A stretch of 21,014 nt of DNA from Saccoglossus kowalevskii (lineage: Eukaryota; Hemichordata; Enteropneusta; Harrimaniidae): the NCBI RefSeq assembly GCF_000003605.2, contig NW_003137828.1, forward strand, positions 322,318 through 343,331, read 5' to 3'. A program made the position numbers and the translations under genes. How positions within the stretch are numbered: the first letter of the stretch is position 1; each line of letters starts with the position of its first letter. The notes below the pieces were generated by a model. It was not told the DNA's origin. It saw only the letters and a list, made by a program, of their open reading frames with translations, and made no database searches. This document shows positions 1-11,745 of the stretch, in pieces.

Positions 1-2246
1 AAAGTACAGGTATACATCAGACTTTCACTTCGGACGCATCTCAGTTTTCCACTTGTTTTCCACGAGAAACTTGTATACCGATCAAGACGCAACAGTGAGT
101 TGGCACAAATGGTTCAACCATAAATTGTACATACTAAATAGAAGCAAGCTTTAAAACGACTTTCTGCAGCTAAACCAAACATTAGAGTATCATTTTAAAT
201 AAATAATACCAAGATACCAATTAACTTATAGTTGACTGATAAAAATCCTTTGGCGGATGCATACAACAATGATCCACTTTCACCGGAAATGGCGGTTAAA
301 TGAAAAGTGCGCCACTAACGACTGGCATTGGGCACCATTTTGTTTTCATAGCGCTTCTGTAACTGTTCAAATGCATCGAATACAATACACAAAAATAACA
401 CTATTTTTAACAGTCTACACCTTCCTTGATGGCAAACATGTGAGCAGGTATGCATAGTGATTGTTTGGGTGAAAAGTATATTGTTATAGTGATTATGCCA
501 GACACCAGCGTAATACCTGACTGACAGGAGACCCCATGATTAATATGAGACGAAATCCTCTTTCACGGATACTAATAATTCTGCATGAATGCATACTAAT
601 AAACAGCAAAACACAGAATCTGTGGGTAGAAGATTTTAGCATGCCATGACATACAACTGGTCTCAGAAGACCCCTTTCATTCTAAGCCATACAGTAAATG
701 AAGTAAACTATATCGATCGGATTCACCTTACTGCTCACCCATTGTAATTCTTAAGGAAGTCTGATGGAAGTCTTTGATCTTGAGCAGATTTCCGAAAGTC
801 CAAAAAGATCACAATCTTTGATACTGTGCCCAGAGGAATTGTTTGCAGAATTGGCTGATAATTACGTAACCAAAATCGATCTCAATAAAAGATTTTGGAA
901 AATACCCCCCCCCCCCATGTGACAAAAACAAAAATTGCACTGCATACTTCTCTTGATGTTTTACAATATTGGTACCTTTCACACTGACATGTGAATAGTC
1001 TCAGCATGTTCAACCATTTAAAGATGGGTAAACTTAAACTTAACTTAACTATTCTTTTGTTTTGGTGTCTACGATATTCCATGAAGAAATGTTTTTCATT
1101 TTCAATTTTGTTCTGGGAACATAGCTTATAGATTGTGTTTTTTTAAAATGTTTTTGGTTGCGTTTGTTTGCTTATTCTAAAACAATTCATTATGATTTTA
1201 TGTTTCAGATCTCATGTTACAAAAGAGCAAATATGGTCACAACAGTGTATTTGTTTTTACACTTTATATATGTTTTAATAATATTCGTTATACGCAACTT
1301 CCAGAACTCTACATACCTTTGTCGGATATTATTTCGTATGTGTATTATGTGTATGTGACTGCGTGTCAATTTTTTGAGGTGTAATGGACAAAGACTGGGA
1401 CTAAATTGTCGTATTTTCCTGAAGTGAACCAATGTAAATTTTGTTATTTTTTTATATTATTGTGTGGTACCAGTATTTAATAAGATTTCCCTGAATATCT
1501 ATGAGTAATGGAAATTTTCCTATTCATCTCTATATGTGCCATTTGAGAATTTATTCACACCTAGTATTCTTTTTCAATATTTAAAATACAACTGTTAAGT
1601 GGCGTTTTGCTCCATCTATTATTTTCTATTATGTCATGTTCTCAACAAAATTGGTTTAATACATACCTGAAAAATATACATAAAACTTCTACATCCAGCC
1701 TCTCTTTTCATTGTTTTCAACAGTGTACACGTTGCTCCAGTAACTTTGCCTGCTAAACCCTATCTTGTTTAAGGAACCGTCAATTTTATTGTAAAGTTAA
1801 ACGTGGTTGAACTTATAAATTGACACAACATATGTTTTGTTCTTGGAATTGAAATAATTGTCTCCTTCTTATTGTCCCTTTTTAAAAAATGTGATTTATG
1901 TGTTGTTAAGACTTACCTGGAGGTTCCATATGTGGCAATACTCAGATAATTTATTTAATGCATTTTGCAAACATAATTGTAAATATACTGGTTCTAATAA
2001 AGCAAACTAGATGTTCTTGCATTGATGAACTTGTTAACCTATTGGATATGGTTCACCATCTATCTCTGCATCATATATCTGCCATTGGATGTCATCTCTT
2101 GATAACAAGCGATCAGTGTGACATCCACAGAATACAATACATGGTAGTTTTGTAATCAATTGTAAGATTATTGTTGCTGTGTAGCCAATGAAAAGCGAAT
2201 TTCAAGTAATGTTTGGTAACCCTGTACAGCTAATATTATAGGGTTG
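1..2246. other. Gene-free AT-rich stretch
   Basis: I see no supported gene here. Open frames are at most about 70 codons, with a composition typical of translated noncoding DNA, and none shows a recognisable domain. The only distinct structure is a 12-base cytosine run at 905-916. Several weak AATAAA-like and splice-like strings occur, as expected in AT-rich sequence, but nothing connects them into a gene model. Confidence 0.6.
905..916. repeat. Poly-C homopolymer run (12 nt)
   Basis: Twelve consecutive C residues stand out in otherwise AT-rich sequence. This is a simple mononucleotide repeat, probably length-variable and prone to sequencing error. Confidence 0.9.
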
Positions 2247-2252
2247 TGAAAT

Positions 2253-2621
2253 ATGAATGAAACAAACAAAAAAATCAAGCTGAAACCCGTTGTGTCCGCA
2301 AAACCTGTCCCTCAAAATGCAGGAAATAGCGTTTCAGAGGGGCTAGATTTTCAATTGTTTAAGGGGAAGCATGCCCCGGACGCCCTAGTAAAATTGGTGA
2401 GCAGACCTCGCCCCATGCAAAATGTCGTGCCCCCGCCACTGAAAAATAATCACCAACCTGTGTCTCATCGTTATCTCACACAAGATAAAATATCGCCAGC
2501 TAATTTAGCTTTTAGATTGGTCGGTGTATTGAATAGACCATTTTCCGTACACTGCGAGAATTACGCGTTATGCGTGAAATCGAACGTAAAAACAGGACAA
2601 ACAAAGGTCATAGCGTCGTAG
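2253..2621 (+). CDS. Hypothetical small protein, 122 aa
   Basis: I do not recognise this protein. The ATG at 2253 has an A at -3 and is preceded by an in-frame TGA at 2247-2249, so if translated from an unspliced message it starts here. The product is basic and proline-rich in its first two thirds, without a signal peptide or membrane segment. The C-terminal part (about residues 85-122) is more mixed and has two cysteines. The reading frame coincides with a rise in GC and CpG content that continues to about 2900, which is unlike the flanking DNA. A good splice-donor string (GTGAGC) occurs inside it at 2397-2402, so it could instead be a first coding exon ending near 2396. It may equally be a chance ORF in a CpG-rich regulatory patch. 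Confidence 0.3.
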   Translation: MNETNKKIKLKPVVSAKPVPQNAGNSVSEGLDFQLFKGKHAPDALVKLVSRPRPMQNVVPPPLKNNHQPVSHRYLTQDKISPANLAFRLVGVLNRPFSVHCENYALCVKSNVKTGQTKVIAS

Positions 2622-2900
2622 TCGCGTCAAACATCGCGTAGGATTCAACAAACGCGAAAGTATTTCGGGAACATTTCCATGCTTAATAATGTGCTGTCCA
2701 CATTTGATGATAGGCAATTTGATTAAGTAAGGGTATTCGGAAGCAATATTCCTCTGTCGAAGATCGGCCGGTCGATGTGAGCTACGAAATAAAGAAATTC
2801 TAGTTCAAAATCAAATCGTTCGATTTTTGCGGCAGACGTTCGACGCGCGTCTTTCATGCATGGCGCGAGATCTCGCAATTGTACGGAAAATCCTCTATTG
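2622..2900. other. CpG-richer patch downstream of small ORF
   Basis: CpG dinucleotides cluster here (CGCG, CGGCCGG, GACGCGCG), in contrast with the depleted AT-rich flanks. Together with the ORF just upstream this gives a patch of about 600 bp that could be an unmethylated promoter or exon region. I see no further open frame or TATA box in it. Confidence 0.4.
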
Positions 2901-3826
2901 AGCTGTTACAAACTTAATGAACTATAGAACAGTTGAGGCAAGCATATTTACCAGCACGTTCTACATATTCCACAGTTGCCAACACAAATAAAGTTACATT
3001 TATAACGTATTATTGATTTGAATAGCCCATTAAATAGGTTACATTATATAGAATTATAATCGTTAAAAACAATATGTGTGCCATACAAAGAAAATTATAT
3101 ATTTAATTCACGTGTTATTGTCCCACCATATCCCTTCCCATTCGGAATCTAATTCATGATTGTTTAAGAGGGATTCCTGTATTATGTACATAACAAGAGG
3201 AATGACAAGTGAAGATGTGTTAACAAAATAAATCTGGTTAGTTAGGCAAGGTTGGGTTTTTAATAAAAACCATGAGCTTTTTCCGAAATAATTGAGTCTA
3301 ACCTGGATGAAAGACAGATGGAAGAGAGTATTTGTTGTGTGTTTGTTACCATATTTGGTATTGTTTAATCCAAATATCACCCTATTATCTAGACAGCGGG
3401 TAGTAATCTCCATGAAATGAAACCAATTTCTAGATATTAAACTGTATAATACGACCTGTAAAAATTCCTCTGTTTACTTGTTTGGTATGTTTGGTATGCT
3501 GGACTTCACATTCAAGGCAACACAAACTCGGTAAAAACGCAGCTGGTTGCTCAAAATAGCACTGTGTGACAACCACTGTGATTATTAAACCACGGTTCAT
3601 TGCAATTGACCACTTGAACATGGTATTGATTTGGTGAATAACAGAGAGATATATCAGTCCAGCGAAAATCGATACAGCGTAACAGTTCAATATGAACAGC
3701 GGGCAACATTTACTGAAACGATAATTGAAAGCTTAACAAAGTTACAGCCGGTACAATATTTCGTCAATAAGGTTCTGCCGTCAAAACGAGTGGCGCCAGT
3801 CTATCAACACTGCCCGACGACCCGTG

Positions 3827-3834
3827 TGACGTCA
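3827..3834. promoter_or_regulatory. Perfect CRE palindrome TGACGTCA
   Basis: This is the full cAMP-response-element palindrome recognised by CREB/ATF-type bZIP dimers. A half site (ACGTCA) lies about 25 bp downstream, inside a locally CpG-richer segment (about 3740-3900). Function is inferred from the motif only; no adjacent transcript start is identifiable. Confidence 0.4.
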
Positions 3835-4324
3835 TACAATTACAGTAATCTACTACGTCAACCGTGTTTATAATTATCATCGACTACATCGTCTCTGACT
3901 TTCTCTGAGTCAGTGTGTGTTATGTATAGATACTACTTTGTCTTGGCTCATTTATTGAGAAATACAAACTGTGTCACTAAATTCAATTGTTGAACTGCAC
4001 TGATCTCCACTGAAACTTTCCGTGGTTCAACGAATGGTTTGAAATGATTTTAACACAATTTTGTTCATTTAAAATATTGCATACATATATACATGCATTA
4101 ATTCATGTTGGGTGTCAAATGGGAAAGCCGCCAGGCTAAGCTGCCACATATGCATTATTAATCTACAAAATACAAATAAAAAATGGTAACAGCAGGTACA
4201 TTTTACTCAGAGACACAACTAAAGTCACTGAATTATGTGGTGTGCATCTGTAATTTTGTTTAGGTTAGAACAACGTGCGTTTAGTATTTTCACGCACGCT
4301 CAATCCATGTACAGTTCATACGAA

Positions 4325-4332
4325 TGACGTCA
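4325..4332. promoter_or_regulatory. Second perfect CRE palindrome TGACGTCA
   Basis: An identical palindrome lies 498 bp from the first. With AT-rich base composition, fewer than one such 8-mer would be expected in the whole window by chance, so the pair is mildly notable. No neighbouring gene is recognisable. Confidence 0.35.
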
Positions 4333-4817
4333 AAATCATGCGCACTTGCTTCCAAAATGTTCATAGCTTATCGACCATCTTTTTGTTATAAGCATTATAA
4401 CTTCGAACAAAAGTACACCCTCTACGGCGGCATAGCGATATCTGAAACTGTGACAGTTTGAAGTAACCGATATAAGTGTACGATTGTTATTGTTACCCTT
4501 TGAGCAAGTATTGTGCAATATGGACAAAACATATACATTTTATTAATTTTGTTTGATACTGCATGTTGATGATCACCGATTATGATTTATGGTAGACTAA
4601 AAAACACACACATGCGTGTGAAGTGATTGTTGTTGCACGTACCAAAGCAATCAGTGCACATGCGTAGTAGGAATTTGAACTTTGCTGGGAACAAAATATT
4701 AGTTGGGTGACACAAGAACACTATTTATAGTTTATTATAAATCATAATCACATGTTCAAACAACAATTATATTCAATTAGATAATCAATATGCATGATAT
4801 TCGGTATTTTCAATTAG

Positions 4818-5147
4818 TATGCAAATTAGGTAATTAATATGCACGAATTTCAACTAAAACTAATCAGGTATGCGCATTGTCCCAAGCAACTATGTACCAA
4901 GCTTCATGAGAATATGGTGTCTAATTCTTGAAAATCACTGGCAAATAATATGCAAATTAATTAATATGGACATATTTAAACTCAAAACAGATCAGGTCTA
5001 TGCTCTGTTCTAAAGTATCGATGTACCGAGTGTTATTGAATGTGATGATTAGTACTTGATCGGCGAAAAGTCGGAAATTGATGAGTTATGCAAATTAGGT
5101 AATTAATATGATTTTAACCCAAAACTCATTAGGTCTATGTACCAAGT
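4818..5147. repeat. Tandem repeat, three units of about 131-138 bp
   Basis: Each unit opens with a near-identical TATGCAAATTA(GG)TAATTAATATG block, at 4818, 4949 and 5087. It continues through a looser block of the type ACTCAAAACAGATCAGGTCTATG and then a CGATGTACCGAG-like block. The third unit is partial and fades after about 5147. A weaker, diverged opening block can be seen upstream near 4780-4817. Unit-to-unit divergence is substantial, so this is an old array. It looks like a fragment of a dispersed satellite-like or transposon-internal repeat. Confidence 0.75.
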
Positions 5148-8100
5148 TGCCTAGTAACACTTCATTATTTACATATAAGTTAATCTTCCGTCGTTAGACA
5201 CATCTGTCCGTGACTATATGACATCCATACAAAAAGGATTACCACATTCTCTACTTTATCAATTGACCTTTCACCCCTTGTTCCGTGTAACATGTGTCTC
5301 CTTTATGCCAAGGCTGAAATGATTCAAACATGTTTTGTTATTGATGGAACATACACTTTAATCTAAGATAGATTATAACAAATAAGTAATAATGTATGGT
5401 ATTTTAGTGTCACATACACTTGTGTATGACATGAAAAATGTGCAGTGTCATCGCCACAATCTCTGCGCGTACTGTTATTGGTTAGGAGTAAAGGCGTTAT
5501 CATCGGATAGCCAATGAGTCTGAACACTGGTACATTTGCATATTTGTTTGTATTCATGTTGTCGTGGCGGCGCTCTTTGAGAACCGGTAAATGTATTAAA
5601 ACCGTCATCATCACCAGCGCGTTCGATTGTCGTGTAAACCGGGTTTCCCTTGTCATATAGTCAAATTGTTGTTCTATTCTGTTTTCCTCGGACGTTATTT
5701 TAAAGTAATATATGATTGAGAACAAAGAAATGCTGCTAATTTTAATTATATTATGCTAATTATTATATGATTGTATGTGGGATTGTTGAGTTCTAAGCCC
5801 AGTATTTGATCTCACATAGGTTTTCTCTATAGGTAGTAATGAGTCAAGTTTCGCTGTCATTGTCGAAATAGTTTGTTACGAAAGCGAGGCTGTGATTTTA
5901 TTCTAAATATTGGTATCACCAGACCGTAAATCGAGTGTGATTTTACTAATCTATATCATTCACTAGTAGAAACTTATCAACAGGTATCAAAGAGGTCTAT
6001 AAATTGTGTGTCAAAATAGGTCAGGTTTTTTTTTTTGACAAACATTAGCTTCATTTTCAATATAGACAACGTAGTTTTTGAATTTTGGAAAGGGGTAATT
6101 CAACTTAGACAAACATTTGTGTTCGATATTTGTTGCACATTTTTTTTATTATTTTGTTGTGTCTTCGGTATACAGTTTTAATGTATACAAAATCATAACT
6201 TAGTGCCTATATCATCATCGTGTTCCACACATACCTGCAAGAAAACACACCCTCTTTCTAGAAGTTATTCACTTACATGTTGTTTTATTATCGGGTACTA
6301 ATGCCGAACATTACTGTAACCGTGGCTTAAATGTATTCTCGACTGCGAGGTATATTATTGGGTGAACCACAAGGGCAAGACGGGATCGGGAATACATGAC
6401 GGGAGTTACTCGCCTTCGGGACATGATATCATGACTGGTAACATCGTTCAAGTAAGCCGCTTTCTTCAATTTGTTGAAAGAATAATACATCATGCTGTAA
6501 TTGAGCAATGAAGTAAAATTTTCCATTCACATTTCAGTAGCACAAACTGGGATGTAGAAGGATGACTTGGCTGTCATTATTACGACGTGATTTTGTAAAA
6601 CAAATCAAAACTATGTTTGTATTTCCTCGCCTAGCAATCGATGGGACTGAAGAACCGTGCAACAGCCTATTATTATCCGTTGTTCCACAATAACATTATT
6701 TTTTAAATTATAATTATATTTCACTCCTTTTTGCGATTACGAAAAAAAAACCGCCAATTATAAGCGTAGTAAAAGTTTTGTGGCGTGTCACCACAAAATG
6801 TCGGTGTGTGGTGTCAGAGATACAACCGGTGCGACAACAGCTATAATACCGCTTATCGGTGAAATAGTCTACTTACGTGGCACACGACAGGCGGTATTTT
6901 TACAGGGACAGGGCCAACAACAGTAGTGCCAATGACCGAGGTCAGTAACCATAGTAATAAATATTGAGTACAACTATGCGTCCAGAGAAATATACAATAT
7001 AAATAAAAATTATAAGTACATTAAGAACAAAGGAGAAACAACTGCGGCGAAGACAAAAAATATTTGTTTTCTATCCCTTTGATTACGACAATTACAAACA
7101 TTATTACCTGTCAGTGCGTCATATGGTGCGATAGACAGTGTATATGAACATTAAGTCGGTCTCTTTATCAAGCTTATACAAATACGGTTTACAGAGATGA
7201 AACATGATGGCTGGTGACAGTGATGTAATGTGAACGTGTGATTCAAAATTGATTAGAAAACAAAATCAGTACAGTAAACAATTGTTCCCCCCCCAAAAAA
7301 ACGCTTAATCAATACCAGCGATACTGATTACTTTTAGAAATAGTGTCCGAGTCCACTAACTCATTAATTCCAACTATTTCAAACTTTTTATAATATGTAT
7401 AATGAAATATATCTAATGTTTTTGATGGAAAAAAATAAATTATAAATACAGTTTACTCCCATCGCACGTACATGAACACTTTGTCTAATGGTGGAGTACT
7501 ACCTACATTCACCGTCAGTCAGACATTCATATGATAACAGCGGTACACGCAGCATTGAGCCGAGCCTAAGTTCAGAAGGTAAAGTGACACGTGTCATTGT
7601 ATAGCAATACAAATTATTTCCCGTATAAATATGCAAAACACTAAGTGTTTGCAAATTTAAAATCTGTATATAGGATTAAAAGTTACCTTGTCACGCTTTG
7701 TTGGCAACATGCTACCTTCCACCGTCTCGCCAATAATCCAATATCAGTCAGTCGCCAACAAATGATACAAACAAACAATATACAAATTGTTATAAATGGT
7801 TTCGTTCCGTACTGCCTGTTGACATTTAATAATGATTATCATAAGTTACATACATCGTCTTGATTTGTTGTACACCATGATGCCATATTCGATTGATTCA
7901 CTTTAGTATATTAATAGTGCGTACCAGTAATTCTGATCGCATGTGAAGTTACAGAGTTTATAACTAGTGTCTTGTTCACGACCAAAACTATTATAAAAGT
8001 TTAACAATACACCATCATGTTTATATCACAGCATACTTGAAATTAGATTGAACAGGAGTCACCATATGAGCGTGCACAGACTGTTTATTCGACACCCTAG

Positions 8101-8677
8101 GATGATGAAAAGATTCAACCGGGTAATTCGGCATTTATCTAATGCGATAGACTAAGCTGTGGGCTCTAGTCGTTTACAGTCATTGATTTACGTTGCGTTA
8201 TTTTTTTAATTTCATAAAAGAACACTCGCGCCGTTAAACTGTTTTAATAACTTTCCGATGTAACCTGGCACGTATATTTAGTGGGCGGTGTGAGCTCTGC
8301 ACTTTTTGTTGCACGTCACCGGGGTATGCAAACATCCTTGAACAATGAATGAAACTAATAATACATTATAATAACAGAAATGATTAACAAAAGTGATGAC
8401 ACAATGCACAGTTATATTCCGTTTTACCCACTTACTGTAAATGTACGCGACTTGGATTAACAACCTGTATTAATACATAGAAAGCTACTCTGGCGTTATT
8501 TTGATATATGCGCATATTTCAACGTACGTAGCAGTGGCAATGTGTTCGTGTTAAAATCTGTCTATAATCACTCGTTTTTGTATTAGTCCACATTATATGT
8601 ACCTATTATTATGTGAACGTAATAACTCACTGTAAATCTGTTCTTTGCGAAAAACCGTGACGGTTACCTAAATCGAA
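5148..8677. other. Gene-free intergenic stretch
   Basis: No gene that I can support. A patch at about 5450-5700 is richer in CpG. It carries an ATTGGTTAG (inverted CCAAT box) at about 5478, a CCAAT at about 5512 and an ATTTGCAT octamer at about 5535, so it could be regulatory. A 120-codon minus-strand frame over it (5363-5725) has no recognisable domain. Another mixed-composition patch lies at about 6310-6450. The rest is AT-rich with short poly-A/T runs. Confidence 0.5.
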
Positions 8678-8894
8678 GGCGGGAATACTATAACATATAT
8701 AAACGAGCCGGATATCGAATATTATTATACATCTGTCACCGTAATGCCATAAGTTACAGCGTGCCGTAATTTTGCGGTATTTTACGGGGTATTTTCATCC
8801 TACCATATTAGGAGATGCAAATTCCAAATATGGAATGATTACGCGCTTAAGCGTTCTAATAATAAAAACAAACATGGCTGCCACCAGGGTTTGA
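8678..8894 (+). promoter_or_regulatory. Promoter-like patch (E2F-like site, TATA, Kozak ATG)
   Basis: Several promoter-type strings occur in a plausible order. They are GGCGGGAA (E2F-like) at 8678-8685, TATATAAA at 8696-8703, a CGCTTAAGCG palindrome at 8844-8853, and an ATG in strong context at 8874 (AAC before it, GC after). The ATG opens a frame of only six codons before TGA at 8892-8894. If real, it would be an upstream ORF or a tiny first exon. No downstream exon can be identified, so this remains a weak call from motifs alone. Confidence 0.15.
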
Positions 8895-8991
8895 CCGGAC
8901 TCCACACAGAAAAGTTCGCTGATCTGTTCTAAACTATTTGGATTTCAGCATTCCCATGATGTATTCTTGAAAGAAAAGATGTATAATAATA

Positions 8992-9119
8992 AGTTTATTA
9001 CGAGAATACCTCAAAGTATGCACTCAGACAGTACACCGTGCATCGACCTCCCCTGCGCGTCGGTCGATACATCAGCTGTACTGTCTTCGAGCATACTTTG
9101 AGGAATCCTCGTAATAACT
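8992..9119. repeat. Palindromic (hairpin) repeat, complete copy
   Basis: The two ends are inverted copies of each other. The left arm (about 8992-9036) and right arm (about 9076-9119) share ATTACGAG, CCTCAAAGTATGC and AGACAGTACA with a few mismatches and a one-base gap. The apex has its own perfect 7-bp stem (ATCGACC with GGTCGAT) around a GC-rich loop. The whole could fold into one cruciform or hairpin. No coding capacity is visible. A second, shorter copy at 14151 shows that this is a dispersed family, most easily explained as a MITE-like or foldback element. Confidence 0.8.
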
Positions 9120-9768
9120 TCATAGAATATCTGGCGGTTATTGCTATTTTATATTATACCAGCATACCAATTGCCAGTTTCAAGTTATTTGATAGAATAT
9201 GAAATTGCAAAACAATCGGATTAATAATTAGTTAGTGTAAGAAAGCTTACACATACCGTGTATCAACATCTGTTCTTAATCATCTTTCTTTTGATTATAA
9301 TTAGGGAGACATACATATCATTATTATCAACTTACTATTAAAAAAAACAGAACAACATCGCACAACAACAACATTATCATTTATCCCCTATTTCTCAGAA
9401 CTGTTCGAATATATTAATTACCCACATATTTATTCTCGGTTTTACAAGCATAAAACAACATTTTTAAAACTGGATTTTGACAAATACTACAAACACTTGG
9501 AAAGATTCCTGGTCTCTTCAATGGGATATAGTGCCAACCAATCACAACGGTGTGTACAGAAAATATGACATATTTGTAATATTTGCAAATAATAATTTCC
9601 GTGGTTTACGCTAATATAACAATCGTACATAGATTTAAACATTATTCTTCTCACAATGACTTATTTTAGTGTAAAAAAATCGTTATCACAAAGAACAAAG
9701 TGCATTTTATAATCTCTGCAACTGAATGTTAGTGTACGGTTGACCGATTTTTGATTGATGAAAAGATG

Positions 9769-9780
9769 TGCGCATGCGTA
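9769..9780. promoter_or_regulatory. NRF1-like palindromic motif
   Basis: TGCGCATGCGTA matches the core GCGCATGCGC-type palindrome bound by NRF1-family factors in animals. A half CRE (ACGTCA) follows within a few bases. No transcript is identifiable nearby, so this is a motif match only. Confidence 0.2.
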
Positions 9781-10787
9781 TACGTCAAGATTCGTTTTAT
9801 TTTATTATTGCTTTTTTAGGATCACCCAATAAAAGAAAATTTTCGTTGCTAAATTCGGTCTTTTTAAAAAAATGTATTTGTTATCAACAGAATGTGTAAC
9901 AGCTGAGACCATACCATACTACACTGTGTAAAGGGGTGTGGGTCAATAATTAATTGAGGGGACATAAAAGGTTTGTAATTAAACATGTTTTTATTCTTTT
10001 AGGGTAATCTTGCAAATATTATTTGAAAATAGAAAGACAGTTCTTTGAAATGATATTTAAATACCCTATTTTTTGTTTTCGAGAATGTAATTAAACTCAT
10101 ATCATATCGACCCATTGCGGTTAAAATTGTATTTTTGACACGTACATATCAAGTGACAGGCGGCGTGCACATGTCCACCATATGCATGTCGTGTACTACC
10201 GTGACCAAGCATCAAGTTTGAGACTTTTCATGTTTAAACGCCAAGATATTGTGGCCATACACCAATCAGATATAATAAAATCAAATCATTATTTCTAAAT
10301 ACCAGGGACCATGCTAGACATTGTTGTGAGAAGCTAAGACGTATTCTGGCACGGCAATTTAATAATTTAATAATAAACAAATGTACAAGAACACAGAGCA
10401 AAACTTTATAATGTTAATACAAGTAGCAGATACACCCAGCGTATTCTGAACGACTGAACTAAAGGTAGTTTATGTAAATTAAATTCTAAATCATTTACAT
10501 GCCTTATATCCGTGTTTAAAATCTACATACTATGAACCCGACATGCACCGTTTATCATTGTAAATCCGAACAACGCTGCCGAAAAATACTGAACGACATT
10601 CGATCGTGACGGGAAACTCGACATACCATTGTATGCTTATTTAGAATGTGTCTTATGTCAGAAATTTCGGCTTATTTGCCACCGTTTTTCTTATTTTTCG
10701 ACATTAAACATACAACAACAGTAGATGTGAAACATACACATCTCGTTAATTTGGTTTATAATTAACCATACTTGATTCAAGAACCCG

Positions 10788-10808
10788 TCACACACCCACA
10801 CCCACACC
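10788..10808. repeat. Short (CACACC) simple repeat
   Basis: A run of CACACC/CCACAC-type units of about 20 bp, which is an ordinary microsatellite. Confidence 0.7.
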
Positions 10809-11238
10809 AAAATCGTTTCACCCATGAGAGCGACATACACGCAGAAAATATCACAGTCTAGATTTAATATTGTATGCGTGATGACACTATTAATTTATGG
10901 GCTATAACATTAGTGAAATGAAACTATTATACATTTACCATAAGCGCAAATATGTTATTATATTCACATACCAATCTAACACTAGGCTGTTATACTGACA
11001 CAAACCTAGGTGGTCTTTTTTACTTTGTGTTTTTTTGACCTACTATTAGGTTTCATTTTAGTTTACAGTTTCTGATAATTAAATAACTAATTGTGAGGAC
11101 AACCCTCATAGTACTTTTTTTTTGAAAATTGCTTCGATGTCGTATATTAAAATGTAGTAAATTAAATGAAATGAGGTTTGAAAGCCACACACATGCTCTT
11201 TTGCCACACCCTCTTACCGTTGCCATGTAGCCGATAAG

Positions 11239-11262
11239 CGGCCATTTTGAATATAAATTTTC
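11239..11262 (-). repeat. Isolated copy of the AAAATGGCCGC motif (minus strand)
   Basis: Read on the minus strand, this segment gives AAATTTATATTCAAAATGG followed by CCGCTT. That matches the motif repeated upstream of the mobile-element gene (for example TTTGCATATATTCAAAATGG at 15163). It is about 3.9 kb from that element and in the opposite orientation, directly beside the hairpin at 11281. It is probably a remnant of another copy of the same repeat family. Confidence 0.5.
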
Positions 11263-11280
11263 AATTTAAAAGTCAGTGTA

Positions 11281-11317
11281 ACCATGGAGGTAAAAGACAG
11301 ACTTTTACCTCTATGGT
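11281..11317. repeat. Short near-perfect hairpin
   Basis: ACCATGGAGGTAAAA (11281-11295) is followed by a 7-nt loop and TTTTACCTCTATGGT (11303-11317). Fourteen of fifteen positions pair by Watson-Crick rules and the remaining one is a G-T pair. There is no T-run after it and no gene ends here, so a terminator role is unlikely. It may be the tip of a small foldback repeat. The stem is too short for a typical microRNA precursor. Confidence 0.7.
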
Positions 11318-11745
11318 TTAACAGTTTCCAATTTTATCGACGATTCCGTCTAGAAGAAAGACAGAAAATATATTGTTTGGGTGTGTGGGTAATTAAGGTT
11401 AATATGAACTTGAACTAGAATGTTGTCATCGACGCAGTTCTTTTCGCAAATTATATTCAAAATGTTGGGGTTATCAGAGGATCTAATATTCTATAGCTGT
11501 ATTTTTATTTGATATTTTTGAAATAAAATGTGTCTGTCATTACTTGATGATATTTAAGTAACCAACTTACTATGTTGACCACTAGCCATTGTCACGGTGA
11601 AAGCAGCTCCGAGAGTAGACTCAAACTGTCGCGATGTAATGGCGAATGATCATATAATTTTAACAATTTAATTCAAATAACAAACAAACACAGACCCAGT
11701 CTCTCTAAATCACTAGAGTCTATTGTCTGACAATGTACACGAAAA
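11318..11745 (-). other. Probable 3' UTR / downstream flank of the sulfotransferase gene
   Basis: This is AT-rich noncoding DNA immediately 3' of the minus-strand gene. It contains a candidate poly(A) signal (listed separately), which would make the 3' UTR about 240-260 nt long. No other feature is visible. Confidence 0.35.
11504..11509 (-). terminator. Candidate poly(A) signal AATAAA
   Basis: TTTATT on the plus strand is AATAAA on the minus strand, about 240 nt past the stop codon of the sulfotransferase-like gene. The hexamer is canonical, but such strings are common in AT-rich DNA. Confidence 0.3.

Larger units (their letters stand above)
2901..4817. other. Intergenic stretch with CRE-type sites
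   Basis: No supportable gene. Short frames at 3108-3413 (-), 3430-3690 (-) and 3631-3873 (+) overlap one another on opposite strands and have no recognisable domain. The distinctive content is two perfect TGACGTCA palindromes, listed separately. Confidence 0.5.
9120..11238. other. Gene-free AT-rich stretch
   Basis: Nothing codes here that I can support. Content of note is a self-complementary TGCGCATGCGTA string (NRF1-like) at 9769-9780 and a short CACACCC-type simple repeat at about 10788-10808. The rest is low-complexity AT-rich sequence. Confidence 0.6.

Noticed and set aside
3631-3873. 80-codon plus-strand frame ending near the CRE site
   Set aside because: It overlaps another frame on the opposite strand and shows no motif; more likely chance in regulatory-type sequence.
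4818-5147. CRISPR-like array
   Set aside because: Units are long, diverged and tandem, with similar sequence throughout rather than identical short repeats with unique spacers, and the DNA is eukaryotic.
5363-5725. 120-codon minus-strand frame
   Set aside because: No recognisable domain, low-complexity ends, and no promoter or splice structure. The CpG-richer part is better described as possible regulatory DNA.
6311-6526. 71-codon minus-strand frame in a mixed-composition patch
   Set aside because: The C-terminal peptide looks somewhat protein-like, but I recognise no family and found no supporting signals.
11281-11317. microRNA precursor or bacterial-type terminator
   Set aside because: The stem is 15 bp with a 7-nt loop, too short for a typical animal pre-miRNA, and it is not placed at a bacterial-style gene end.
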